Below, piece by piece: positions 43,201-49,868 of a stretch of DNA of 64,000 nucleotides. The stretch's first letter is position 1. Each line of letters starts with the position of its first letter. The translations under genes were made by a program, and so were the position numbers. The notes under the pieces are model-generated. The model did not search any database and was not told where the DNA came from. It saw only the letters and a program-made list of their open reading frames with translations. Origin of the DNA: Marinobacter sp. NP-4(2019) (GTDB lineage Bacteria; Pseudomonadota; Gammaproteobacteria; Pseudomonadales; Oleiphilaceae); contig NZ_CP034142.1 in assembly GCF_003994855.1 (NCBI RefSeq), forward strand, positions 4,216,001-4,280,000, in the 5' to 3' direction.

Positions 43201-44653
43201 GCGCATCAACACGGAACTGCAAGAAGGTCTGATGAAGACCCGCATGATTCCGTTTGCCTCGATGGTTCCGCGCCTGCGCCGCATCGTGCGTCAGATCAGC
43301 GGCGAACTGGGCAAAAAGGTCGAATTCGATGTCCGTAACCCGGAAGGGGAAATGGACCGCAACATCCTTGAGCGCATGATTGCCCCGCTGGAGCATATGC
43401 TGCGTAACGCCCTGGACCACGGCATCGAAACCCCGGCTGATCGCAAGCAGTCGGGTAAGCCGGAAACCGGTGAGGTGACCCTGTCACTGACCCGGGAAGG
43501 CGGTGACGTGGTGCTGCGAATGATTGACGACGGCGCCGGCATTCCCTCCAGCGTGATCCGCGACAAGGCCATTCGCCAGGGCATGCTGTCCCCGGACGAG
43601 GAGCTGAGCGACCGGGAAGTCCTGCAGTTCATCCTGCAGCCGGGTTTCTCCACCGCCCAACAGGTCACGCAGATCTCCGGCCGTGGTGTTGGCATGGACG
43701 TGGTTGCCAGCGAAATCAAGCAACTGGGTGGCAGCCTGGACATCGACTCCACTGTGGGTCGCGGCACCACCTTCACCGTACGCCTACCCTTTACCGTGTC
43801 CGTCAACCGGGCGCTGATGGTGTCCACCGGCGAGGATTTCTACGCCATTCCGCTGAACACCATCGAAGGTATCGTACGGGTCAGCACCTATGAGCTTGAG
43901 GAATACTACAAACCGGACGCGCCGCTGTATGAATACGCTGGCCAGCAGTACCGGCTGCAGTATCTCGGCAACCTGCTGAACAGTGATCACCATCCCAAGC
44001 TCCAGGGCCAGGCGCTGCCACTGCCGGTCATCCTCGTTCGTGGTACCGAGCAGCCCATGGCCCTTCAGGTGGACAACCTGATGGGCAGCCGTGAAATAGT
44101 GGTGAAATCGCTGGGGCCACAGTTCAACTCGGTGCGGGGCGTTTCCGGGGCCACCATTCTGGGTGACGGTAACGTGGTGGTGATTCTCGACCTGCCGGCA
44201 ATGATCCGTTCCGACATCCTGTCCGAGCGTCAACGCTTGGCAAGCCTGGAAAAGGCCCGCGAATCCGCACGCTATGAGCAGCGTGAGACCCTGGTCATGG
44301 TGGTGGATGACTCCGTCACCGTGCGGAAGGTGACATCCCGCCTGCTCGAGCGTAACGGTATGGAAGTGGTGACCGCCAAAGATGGTCTCGATGCCGTGGC
44401 ACAGCTTCAGGATCACAGACCGGATATCATTCTGCTGGATATTGAAATGCCCCGTATGGACGGTTTCGAAGTGGCCAGCTTTGTGCGCCATGACGATAAC
44501 CTGCGGGATACGCCGATCTGCATGATCACCTCGCGGACCGGTGAAAAGCACCGGGAGCGGGCACTGGCGATTGGTGTCAACGAATACCTCGGCAAACCCT
44601 TCCAGGAAACCGAGTTGCTTGAAACCATCACCCGGCTGACCAGGAACCAGTGA
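37280..44653 (+). CDS. chpA: Hybrid histidine kinase ChpA with multiple phosphotransfer domains
   Basis: Central kinase of the Pil-Chp system; 2457 residues, close to Pseudomonas ChpA (about 2470). Visible phosphotransfer-like segments: H49 (HQVHG), H483 (HSIRGG), H649 and H813 (FHTLKGSGR), H970 (LHTLKGSAH), H1112 (LHQLTRG, degenerate), H1287, H1448 and H1729 (HTLKGGAR). One with Gln in place of His, Q1588 (LQTLKGGARL), cannot be phosphorylated in the usual way. They are followed by a Pro/Ala linker, a dimerization domain, the ATPase (MLRNALDHGIE; ISGRGVGMDVVASEI), a CheW-like domain and a C-terminal receiver (VDDSVTVRKVT; ILLDIEMPRMDGFE; LGKPF). The start ATG 37280 has GGAG upstream. The stop overlaps chpB by one base. 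Confidence 0.95.
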   Translation: MGNHHDSIALDWVRGEIQDTLTQGQQALEAYVENRDDTARLRFCLNYLHQVHGTLQMVELYGAALLTEEMEKLTQAVLNDTVGSVDDAVEVLMQAILQLPQYLEHLATSKDDFPMVLLPLLNDLRAARGESLLSDTSLFKPDLAPSQQRAASNASQRLQDPKVLGHIRKLRQMYQFALAGVIREADLDAHFDYMQKVLQRLIRLCQKTPRGELWKAASAFLETLQNRVNPVNTAVKSLLRELDTEIRRLGDEHVDILQQPIPEALLKNLLYYVARARDLDTPQVTELRKSYHLEQALPSEDDVDAARTRVSGPGREAIHSVVSALNEELAKLKDQLDLFVRAELRQNNELEELLPGLKQVANTLAVLGLGIPRKVVTEQIELVERLSAQVDAVDDGTLMDIAGALLYIEASLAGLDSDRYQETPAADEAEQGVNLGNRELNEASGALLRESRNTLEQVKTAIVNFIASQWDTREIEHVPGLLHSIRGGLGLVPLDRVADMLGSAERYITDVLLGGRQVPDWKQLDTLADAVTSVEYYLERLAEGIGENDSILHVAEESLASLGFPVGSEPTWREPREEDIPVVDSEVPSTAPMAEETKGSDADLLDDEILEIFVEEAEEVLQTIHDFYPRLRQNHDDHEALTEVRRAFHTLKGSGRLVGATSIGELAWSVENLLNRVIDQTIKPNDELFSLIDDVNARIPSLISDFREGQSDGDVIELIARAEAMSTTRKTDDDAPAAIEEEAPETEEVASEQPEPMAEDVAADEDDLIDDEILEIFIEEAGEVLDTIREYLPMLLRQHDDRTALSEVRRAFHTLKGSGRMVGALVVGELAWSVENMLNRVIDGSIFMNDDIAALLQDVTAALPALVEDFEKRRPASQDTAPLEARANSLANGEIPDAATMPTVDVQEVDTADDASLEADEHDDAGVDPVLLEIFESEAETHLQTLREFLETAGDKASVAYTDNLSRALHTLKGSAHTAGIAPIAAVITPLERFVKESRAQNKRANREIVTLIADACEFLTQGLRQLRQDPQAPLDGTDAYLERLNDITAATLRSHTSVDSEAPRQQPAPQLVQLFLNEGLDILLDADRILDEWAQNPEQTSAVEKLRTELHQLTRGAQEAGLADVAGLSDALGQTYERAGSPGFKPDDGFFTTVRAAHEQLINMMDQVAAGLATESGDELIAELDALTIDLAGPREAEPDAFEQEFTGDLEEIDLSFDMEEEEAPPTEDSQQPPLVETDEDMDQELAEIFLEEARDLINSSADTLHNWSDNTDDLDLLRLLQRDLHTLKGGARLADIPAVGDLSHELENLFEGLTEQRLSITDELSDLLFRSHDRLAGMVDALEQQEPPRPAPDLIGEIHAYMDNTSGSRPVTDVTTPEAEHEPQPEAPQEPDEPEATDLSHLDPELVGIFLEEAYDLINSTGSALHTWSEDPSNRDVAAELQRDVHTLKGGARMAGADAIGDLTHVLEDLFEKVAEGQLAASSEMTDLLFACHDRLAQMVEQVATQKPCPPAEELVAEVKAILSGKPASPRQDVTDAIPEASDDELIGIFLDEGLEIQAAISECLAQWRDEPDEFTGITQLQQELQTLKGGARLSDMDPIADLAEAWSDALDPLISGASNQAALLALSDRALDDLRQMLSSLEDGEKPVANQTLLRALQDAHRAAAEDMPGESTPETTVESDVDPEVLEIFLEEAGEILDQLEQLLEDWRKEPANHHFNQEAQRALHTLKGGARLSRLSELGDKAHAFETRLIDLGGNAPDSQTWQAITDDHDAIVALVNRIREKTDQGDTAPTPAPEQPAASEKPAESAPASEQKPQPAPAPQPQPQKSPAKPRKKAADAQRTAQETIRVSAPLLDELVNLAGETSITRGRLEQQSSDFSYTLDEMAATIERLREQLRRMEIETETQILFRAEKEHGPDYGDDFDPLEMDRYSSIQQLSRALTESSSDLADLRETLSDRVRDTETLLVQQSRINTELQEGLMKTRMIPFASMVPRLRRIVRQISGELGKKVEFDVRNPEGEMDRNILERMIAPLEHMLRNALDHGIETPADRKQSGKPETGEVTLSLTREGGDVVLRMIDDGAGIPSSVIRDKAIRQGMLSPDEELSDREVLQFILQPGFSTAQQVTQISGRGVGMDVVASEIKQLGGSLDIDSTVGRGTTFTVRLPFTVSVNRALMVSTGEDFYAIPLNTIEGIVRVSTYELEEYYKPDAPLYEYAGQQYRLQYLGNLLNSDHHPKLQGQALPLPVILVRGTEQPMALQVDNLMGSREIVVKSLGPQFNSVRGVSGATILGDGNVVVILDLPAMIRSDILSERQRLASLEKARESARYEQRETLVMVVDDSVTVRKVTSRLLERNGMEVVTAKDGLDAVAQLQDHRPDIILLDIEMPRMDGFEVASFVRHDDNLRDTPICMITSRTGEKHRERALAIGVNEYLGKPFQETELLETITRLTRNQ

Positions 44654-45702
44654 TGGCCGGCCTCCCGTCAGGCCGGCCCAGGGTCGGGATTGTGTCGGAC
44701 ATCGTCCTGCAGCGGCACCGTTTGCAGACGGCCACTTCAAAGTTCGGTCTCGATGTGTGCTTCACAGGCGATCCGGAGCGCCTGCAGGAATACCCGGAAT
44801 TTCCGGAGGCCGACCTCTGGCTGGTCACCCTGGAAGACGAAGCGGACCACCCGGTGCTGTTCGACCACCTCCTTGGAAACACCGATGCGCCGGTGCTGTT
44901 CGGACTCGACCCGGCGCCCAAACCCGGCACCACCGATTATTTCCGCTGGGAACAGCGTCTGATCGGCAAGCTGGAACAGCAACTGGGTCACCTGGAAGAA
45001 CTGGACTCGGAGGCCAGCCTGCAGGCACTGGCCGAGCACTCGCCGATAGAGACGCCCCCGCTGCCCCATTGGATTCCACCGGCGGCCTCCGGCTCCATCG
45101 CCAGGGATATCTGGATTCTCGGTGCTTCCCTGGGCGGCCCGGCAGCCGTGAAGACCTTTCTCGACCATTTGCCCCCTGGATTGCCCGTCGGTTTTATCTA
45201 TGCCCAGCATATCGATGGTAACTTCACCGATGTACTGACCCGGGTCCTGGGACGTCACGCCCACTACCAACTCAAGGGTGCGGAAAACGGTTATCAGGTA
45301 CGTAATGGCGATGTCGTGCTGTTACCGGTCGAACGGGAATGGACACTGGATGCCGAGGGCGCACTGATCGAAAAGGACACGCCCTGGCCCGGACCCTACG
45401 GCCCCTCCATTGATCAGGTGCTGCTGAACGTTGCGGATCATTATGGTAAACGCTGCCATGCTATCCTGTTTTCCGGTATGGGCAACGACGGGGCGATAGC
45501 TGCCCCCCTGCTGAAAGCATACGGTAGCCGCATCTGGGTCCAGGAAAGCGACAGTTGTGGCAACAGTTCAATGCCCGAATCGGTCGCGGCGACCGGGTGT
45601 ACCTCCTTCTGTGGTACACCGGAACAGCTGGCCCGGGAACTAGTCAAAACGATTGAAGAATCCTGCCTGCTCAAGGGCCGGCAAAACAGGGATTCCGCCT
45701 GA
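44653..45702 (+). CDS. chpB: CheB-type chemoreceptor methylesterase ChpB
   Basis: Removes methyl groups from PilJ. The 349-residue product has a C-terminal CheB catalytic domain with the Ser nucleophile in WILGASLGGPAAVK, His in IYAQHIDGNF and Asp in FSGMGNDGAIA. The N-terminal 120 residues align in layout with a receiver (RVGIVSDIVLQRHRLQTA, then LWLVTLEDEADHP), but the paired acids and phospho-acceptor Asp are not in place, so control by phosphorylation is unlikely. This resembles Pseudomonas ChpB. ATG 44653 overlaps the chpA stop (TGATG). Confidence 0.92.
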   Translation: MAGLPSGRPRVGIVSDIVLQRHRLQTATSKFGLDVCFTGDPERLQEYPEFPEADLWLVTLEDEADHPVLFDHLLGNTDAPVLFGLDPAPKPGTTDYFRWEQRLIGKLEQQLGHLEELDSEASLQALAEHSPIETPPLPHWIPPAASGSIARDIWILGASLGGPAAVKTFLDHLPPGLPVGFIYAQHIDGNFTDVLTRVLGRHAHYQLKGAENGYQVRNGDVVLLPVEREWTLDAEGALIEKDTPWPGPYGPSIDQVLLNVADHYGKRCHAILFSGMGNDGAIAAPLLKAYGSRIWVQESDSCGNSSMPESVAATGCTSFCGTPEQLARELVKTIEESCLLKGRQNRDSA

Positions 45703-45713
45703 GGAAATGAGTG

Positions 45714-46175
45714 ATGAGCGATAACAGTCAAACCCTCTCCTGCGTCATGATCCCGATGAGCGGCAGACAACTCCTGTTACCCAACGTGTCCATTGCCGAG
45801 GTAGTGGATTACGCCAGCACGGACGCCGGTGCCAATACACCGGAGTGGCTGGTGGGGCACCTGAACTGGCGGGGGCTGGACCTGCCGGTCATTTCCTACG
45901 ACGCCGCCAATGGCGCCACCCTGACAATCCCCGGCGACAACCGTGGCCGCATTGTGGTGCTCAATACCATCGGCAACGAGCACCGGAAGATCCCGTTCAT
46001 GGCACTGGTGACCCAGGGTATTCCCAGCCAGGCGCGCCTGAGTGAAGAGCAGATCCGCAAACTGGATGGTGAAGCCGGCCCCGCCGACCTGATGCAGGTT
46101 GAGGTGGAAGGCGATACCGCCTGGATTCCCAACCTTGAATACCTGGAATCGCTGGCTGCCGACGTCGCTCACTGA
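45714..46175 (+). CDS. chpC: CheW-like adaptor ChpC
   Basis: Second CheW-type coupling protein of the Pil-Chp system. The 153-residue product shows the CheW pattern (CVMIPMSGRQLLLPNVSIAE, then WLVGHLNWRGLDLPVISYD, GRIVVLNTIG, and a final LEYLESLAADV). In Pseudomonas ChpC connects additional receptors. ATG 45714 (or GTG 45711) follows GAGGAAATGAG, 11 nt after the chpB stop. Last gene of the cluster; a REP-like palindrome follows. Confidence 0.92.
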   Translation: MSDNSQTLSCVMIPMSGRQLLLPNVSIAEVVDYASTDAGANTPEWLVGHLNWRGLDLPVISYDAANGATLTIPGDNRGRIVVLNTIGNEHRKIPFMALVTQGIPSQARLSEEQIRKLDGEAGPADLMQVEVEGDTAWIPNLEYLESLAADVAH

Positions 46176-46213
46176 TTCGATCGGACCTGCCGCACGCTGA
46201 AGGTATGACTTGG

Positions 46214-46235
46214 CGGATTACGCTTTGCTAATCCG
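46214..46235. repeat. REP-like palindrome (CGGATTA ... TAATCCG)
   Basis: CGGATTA (46214-46220), loop CGCTTTGC, TAATCCG (46229-46235), followed by ACCTAC. It resembles the palindromic intergenic repeats found in many proteobacteria. It may end the chp transcript; no T run follows. Confidence 0.6.
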
Positions 46236-46272
46236 ACCTACGGGGATTCCCGATATACCGGGGCATGGCGTG

Positions 46273-46303
46273 AACATTTGCAAATGTTATAATGTTGCAA
46301 ATT
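46273..46303 (+). promoter_or_regulatory. Zur box and -10 element of the zur-znuCB operon
   Basis: AACATTTGCAAATGTT (46273-46288) is a perfect 16-bp palindrome. It overlaps AAATGTTATAATGTTGC, which is close to the Zur-box core GTTATAATATAAC, and the TATAAT inside it (46288-46293) can serve as the -10. A Zur dimer here would block the promoter, i.e. autoregulation by zinc. Confidence 0.6.
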
Positions 46304-46319
46304 CTCCAGGACAGTGCCC

Positions 46320-46811
46320 ATGCCGACCAGCGCTCTTCCCTATCGCCCCCACAATCACGATGCCTGTGTTGCGCAGGCGCTGGCGGATGCCCGCGCTATC
46401 TGCCAGCAGCAGAACGCACGCCTGACCCCCACCCGTGAACGGGTCCTGGAACTGATCTGGCAATCCCACAAGCCCCTGGGGGCCTATGATGTGTTGGCGG
46501 TGCTGGCCGAGGACGGCCATAATGCCGCCCCGCCAACTGTCTACCGGGCGCTGGATTTCCTGCAGCAATACGGACTGGTTCACCGCATTGCCTCGCTGAA
46601 CGCCTTCGTTGGCTGCACCCATGCCGGCAAACACCACAATGGCATGTTCCTGATCTGTCGCAGCTGTAGCAACGTGCTGGAACTGACCGCGCCGAACGTA
46701 GCCCAGGCCGTTTCGGAAGTCGCCTCGGCTGAAGCCTTTCAACCGGAAGACGTGATGATTGAGATCGCCGGACTCTGTCCGGCCTGCCGAGCGGATGCCC
46801 CCCATGACTGA
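46320..46811 (+). CDS. zur: Zinc uptake regulator Zur (Fur family)
   Basis: Zinc-responsive repressor of zinc import genes. The 163-residue product has a winged-helix N-domain (RLTPTRERVLELIWQSHKP, then APPTVYRALDFLQQYGLVHR) and a C-domain with the structural CxxC pairs (ICRSCSN and LCPACRAD) and a His-rich metal site (CTHAGKHHNGMFL). It begins the zur-znuC-znuB operon; its stop lies inside the start region of znuC (8-nt overlap). A candidate Zur box overlaps its promoter. The solute-binding gene znuA is not in this window. Confidence 0.95.
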   Translation: MPTSALPYRPHNHDACVAQALADARAICQQQNARLTPTRERVLELIWQSHKPLGAYDVLAVLAEDGHNAAPPTVYRALDFLQQYGLVHRIASLNAFVGCTHAGKHHNGMFLICRSCSNVLELTAPNVAQAVSEVASAEAFQPEDVMIEIAGLCPACRADAPHD

Positions 46812-47586
46812 ACCACTGGTATCCCTTGACCATGTGACCATCGCCTTTGATGGCCGCCCAGTGGTGGACCGGGTGGACCTGAAAGTCCATCGCGGGGACA
46901 TAATCACTATTATCGGCCCCAATGGCGCCGGGAAGACCACCCTGATCAAGGCCGTCCTCGGCATCCAGCCGGTTACGGAGGGCGCGGTGAAGCTTGCCCG
47001 CAACCTGACGGTCGGTTACGTGCCACAGCATCTGACCCTGGAATCCACCCTGCCATTGACGGTGAGGCGCTTTATGGCCCTGAGCGGACGCTCCGACTCC
47101 GAGTGCCGGGCCGCGCTGGAGAAGACCGGCGTGGGGCACCTGGTTGATGCCTCTATCCACCACCTGTCCGGGGGCGAGAAACAGCGTCTGTTACTGGCCC
47201 GTGCCCTGGCGAGGAAACCGGACCTGCTGGTCCTCGACGAACCGGCACAAGGCGTCGACATCAACGGCCAGGCGGCGCTCTATGACCTCATTCGACAGCT
47301 TCGGGACCAGCTCCATTGCGGCGTGATCATGATCTCCCACGACCTTCACCTGGTGATGGCCGCCACGGACAAGGTGATCTGTCTCAACCAGCACATCTGC
47401 TGCAGCGGGTATCCCGCGGATATTTCCCAAGACCCTGCGTTCATCGAGACCTTCGGACAACCCGTGGCGGAGAGTCTGGCGGTGTACCACCATCACCATA
47501 ATCACCGCCACGATCTGCACGGGGATGTCGTGTCCGGAGTGGTCAGCAACGATCGCCATCAGGAGTGCGACCATGCCCATCATTGA
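46804..47586 (+). CDS. znuC: Zinc ABC transporter ATP-binding protein ZnuC
   Basis: ATPase of the high-affinity zinc importer. The 260-residue product has the Walker A IIGPNGAGKTTLIKAV, the Q-loop YVPQHL, the signature HLSGGEKQRLLLARAL, Walker B LLVLDEPAQGVD, and the switch His (MISHDLHLVM). The C-terminal tail is rich in His (YHHHHNHRHDLHGD and CDHAHH), typical of ZnuC and probably zinc-binding. The start ATG 46804 overlaps zur, and the end overlaps znuB by 14 nt. Confidence 0.95.
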   Translation: MTEPLVSLDHVTIAFDGRPVVDRVDLKVHRGDIITIIGPNGAGKTTLIKAVLGIQPVTEGAVKLARNLTVGYVPQHLTLESTLPLTVRRFMALSGRSDSECRAALEKTGVGHLVDASIHHLSGGEKQRLLLARALARKPDLLVLDEPAQGVDINGQAALYDLIRQLRDQLHCGVIMISHDLHLVMAATDKVICLNQHICCSGYPADISQDPAFIETFGQPVAESLAVYHHHHNHRHDLHGDVVSGVVSNDRHQECDHAHH

Positions 47587-48385
47587 TGCCGTACTCGATG
47601 ATTTTTTCTGGCGGGCCCTGGTGGGCGGTCTTGGCGTGGCCCTGGTGGCCGGCCCCCTCGGCTGTTTCGTGGTCTGGCGGAGAATGGCGTATTTTGGCGA
47701 TACCCTGGCGCACTCCGCGCTGCTGGGCATTGCCCTGAGCTTCCTGATCAGCGTGCCCCTCAACGTCGGCGTCATCATCACTTGTGTGGTGCTTGCGATT
47801 GCCTTGGTACTGCTGTCCCGCAGCCACACGCTGGCGACGGATACCCTGCTGGGCATCCTCGCCCACAGCGCGCTCGCTATCGGCCTGGTCACCCTCAGCT
47901 TCATGCCCGATGTCCGCGTCGACCTCACCGGCCTGCTGTTCGGCGACCTGCTGGCCATGAGCCGTAATGACCTGCTGTGGATCTATGGCGGCGCCCTGCT
48001 GATCCTGCTACTACTGGTGATGCTCTGGCGAAGCCTGTTGATGAGCACCATCCACGAAGAGCTGGCACGGGTTGAGGGCATTCCCGTTGAACGCCTGCGA
48101 CTGGTCTTGATGCTGATGTTCTCACTGGTCATCGCCGTGGCCATGAAGATCGTCGGCGTGCTGTTGATCACCGCGCTGCTGATCATTCCGGCCGCCACCG
48201 CACGACGTCTGGCACGAAGCCCCGAACACATGACGCTACTGGCGGTTATGTTCGGTTTCGTGGCGGTCGGTGGGGGGCTGACCCTGTCCTGGCACCTGGA
48301 TACTCCGGCCGGCCCGTCGGTGGTGGTGACTGCGTTCAGTGTGTTCCTGCTGATTTATGGCGGAGCGCGACAAACCCAGGCCTGA
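47573..48385 (+). CDS. znuB: Zinc ABC transporter permease ZnuB
   Basis: Inner-membrane permease partner of ZnuC. The 270-residue product has about eight hydrophobic segments and the family hallmarks: VWRRMAYFGDTLAHSALLGI near the N-terminus, LLGILAHSALAIGLV, LLFGDLLAMSRNDL, and KIVGVLLITALLIIPAATAR near the coupling loop. AGGAG (47561-47565) precedes ATG 47573 inside znuC, so translation is coupled. Last gene of the zur operon. Confidence 0.95.
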   Translation: MPIIDAVLDDFFWRALVGGLGVALVAGPLGCFVVWRRMAYFGDTLAHSALLGIALSFLISVPLNVGVIITCVVLAIALVLLSRSHTLATDTLLGILAHSALAIGLVTLSFMPDVRVDLTGLLFGDLLAMSRNDLLWIYGGALLILLLLVMLWRSLLMSTIHEELARVEGIPVERLRLVLMLMFSLVIAVAMKIVGVLLITALLIIPAATARRLARSPEHMTLLAVMFGFVAVGGGLTLSWHLDTPAGPSVVVTAFSVFLLIYGGARQTQA

Positions 48386-48488
48386 ACGCCCGACTTTTCC
48401 TGCAGCCCTCCGTTGGTCTAAAGTGAGTATGTCAGCGGGTGCACAACTCGCCCCTTGATCACTATTGATCGTCAAGACGGACAGAGCC

Positions 48489-49496
48489 ATGGAAAGCACC
48501 AGTCTCACCAGGAGCCCGGGGCAGATCCTTCGTTCACTGTGGCGCCCCTTCCTTTGGGTACCACTGGTGGTGCTGGTTGCTGGTCTGACCGTTACCGCCT
48601 TTACCGCCGAACAGCTGGCAAACCATACCCGAATCCTGGCCGAGCATGCTTATCGCGCCCAGCATGATGCCCTCGTCAACCGGCTGCACGCACAGGCCGT
48701 CGCCCAGTCGCCCGAGCGCCAAGTGGAGGAATGGCTGGCGTCGGTCTTTTCCACGCCTTACCCCAATCTCGCATCAATACGGGTAGATACCCTGGAACGC
48801 CACACCAAGATGCCACTATTCCAGTCCGGAGCCCTGTTCGCGCTGGATGACTCGCGCTCCCTGCGTTCGGAAATCGATCTGGACCAGCATCACTGGCTCA
48901 TCACCACCATGCCGGATAACACCCTCTTCCGGCAGAAAGCCGATACGGCACGATATGCCACCTGGACGGCAGGCGCCATAATCACTGCCATCGGCGTGGT
49001 ACTGACACTCCTGTTGTGCGCCCGTATTCATGCACTTCGCGACCAACTGAATCACCGCCTGCTCGCCACCGAAAAGCTGGACCAGCAACTGGGTAATATT
49101 CAGGTGGAGAAATCCATCCTGCGCCAGGCGCTGAATGACAGTGAACAGCGCAGCCGCGATTTGGTGGCGCTTTCTGGGGCGATGATCGGGGAACTGGACG
49201 AGCAGGGCTGTATTGGTTTCATATCGGCCAACGTCGCGGAGTGGCTGGAGCGGGCGCCTGCCGACCTGTCGGGAACGCCTTTCGAGGACCTTGTTGCTCC
49301 CGATAACCGCTCCAATTTCCGCAGGGCCCTGGCAGCGGCACGCAGCGAAAAACAGATGCATCGAATCGACCTGGCATTGCTAACCGCCGACCAGGACGAA
49401 AATATCGTACCCGCGACACTCCGCATCCTCGCGCTGCAGGACCCCGTCCACGGCTTTACCGGCTACCGCATTAGCGCCCGGCCAGCGGCCTCCTGA
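48489..49496 (+). CDS. Membrane-anchored PAS-domain protein without output domain
   Basis: The product of 335 residues has a first transmembrane helix (about 20-42), a periplasmic region of about 110 residues (with SVFSTPYPNLASIRVDTLER), a second helix (TWTAGAIITAIGVVLTLLLC), a coiled coil (LDQQLGNIQVEKSILRQALN) and a PAS-like domain (LSGAMIGELDEQGCIGFISA, then FEDLVAPDNRSNFRRAL). It ends there, with no kinase, GGDEF or HTH module. It looks like a truncated or stand-alone sensor. It is downstream of znuB (about 100 nt) and convergent with the CDGSH gene. ATG 48489 is preferred; TTG 48465 is possible. Confidence 0.7.
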   Translation: MESTSLTRSPGQILRSLWRPFLWVPLVVLVAGLTVTAFTAEQLANHTRILAEHAYRAQHDALVNRLHAQAVAQSPERQVEEWLASVFSTPYPNLASIRVDTLERHTKMPLFQSGALFALDDSRSLRSEIDLDQHHWLITTMPDNTLFRQKADTARYATWTAGAIITAIGVVLTLLLCARIHALRDQLNHRLLATEKLDQQLGNIQVEKSILRQALNDSEQRSRDLVALSGAMIGELDEQGCIGFISANVAEWLERAPADLSGTPFEDLVAPDNRSNFRRALAAARSEKQMHRIDLALLTADQDENIVPATLRILALQDPVHGFTGYRISARPAAS

Positions 49497-49498
49497 CG

Positions 49499-49744
49499 TT
49501 AGAGGGTCTTGTGGGTTCCGTCACACAAAGGCGCGTTCCCGGTCTGTTTACAGCCACAAAACCAGACCCATTCCTTTTTCTCGGCGACGTATTTTATCGG
49601 GGTAAAACCGGTCCCCTTGTGTGAGCCATCGCAAAAAGGCTGGGACTGACTGCGGCCACAGGCACACCAGAAATAAGTCTTGCCGGCCTCGACCAGAACC
49701 GAACAGGGCGTTGTCCTGGGGATTTCAGGCTTTGCAGCGGCCAT
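49499..49744 (-). CDS. CDGSH iron-sulfur domain protein, two motifs
   Basis: The small protein of 81 residues has two complete mitoNEET-type motifs: CACGRSQSQPFCDGSH and CGCKQTGNAPLCDGTH. Each provides three Cys and one His to a 2Fe-2S cluster, so the protein should hold two clusters in one chain. The role is redox or iron-sulfur related but not defined for bacterial members. ATG 49744 has GAGGAG upstream; 28 further in-frame residues would extend into the control region of the arsenic genes. Confidence 0.88.
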   Translation of the reverse strand: MAAAKPEIPRTTPCSVLVEAGKTYFWCACGRSQSQPFCDGSHKGTGFTPIKYVAEKKEWVWFCGCKQTGNAPLCDGTHKTL

Positions 49745-49822
49745 GGAAGACTCCTCATCGTTGATGTCATGTCCTTTGGGCAGTATAGCCGTGATGTCCA
49801 ACACCGTTGCCAACGACAAAAC

Positions 49823-49865
49823 ATTCACTTATCATTATATTCACTTTTTGTTATATATGGTGATA
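49823..49865 (+). promoter_or_regulatory. Putative ArsR operator region
   Basis: ATTCACTT is repeated at 49823-49830 and 49839-49846, and TATCATTATAT (49830-49840) faces ATATGGTGATA (49855-49865). This AT-rich block lies just before the ArsC-ArsR start and is a natural place for the fusion protein to bind. Confidence 0.45.
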
Positions 49866-49868
49866 ATC

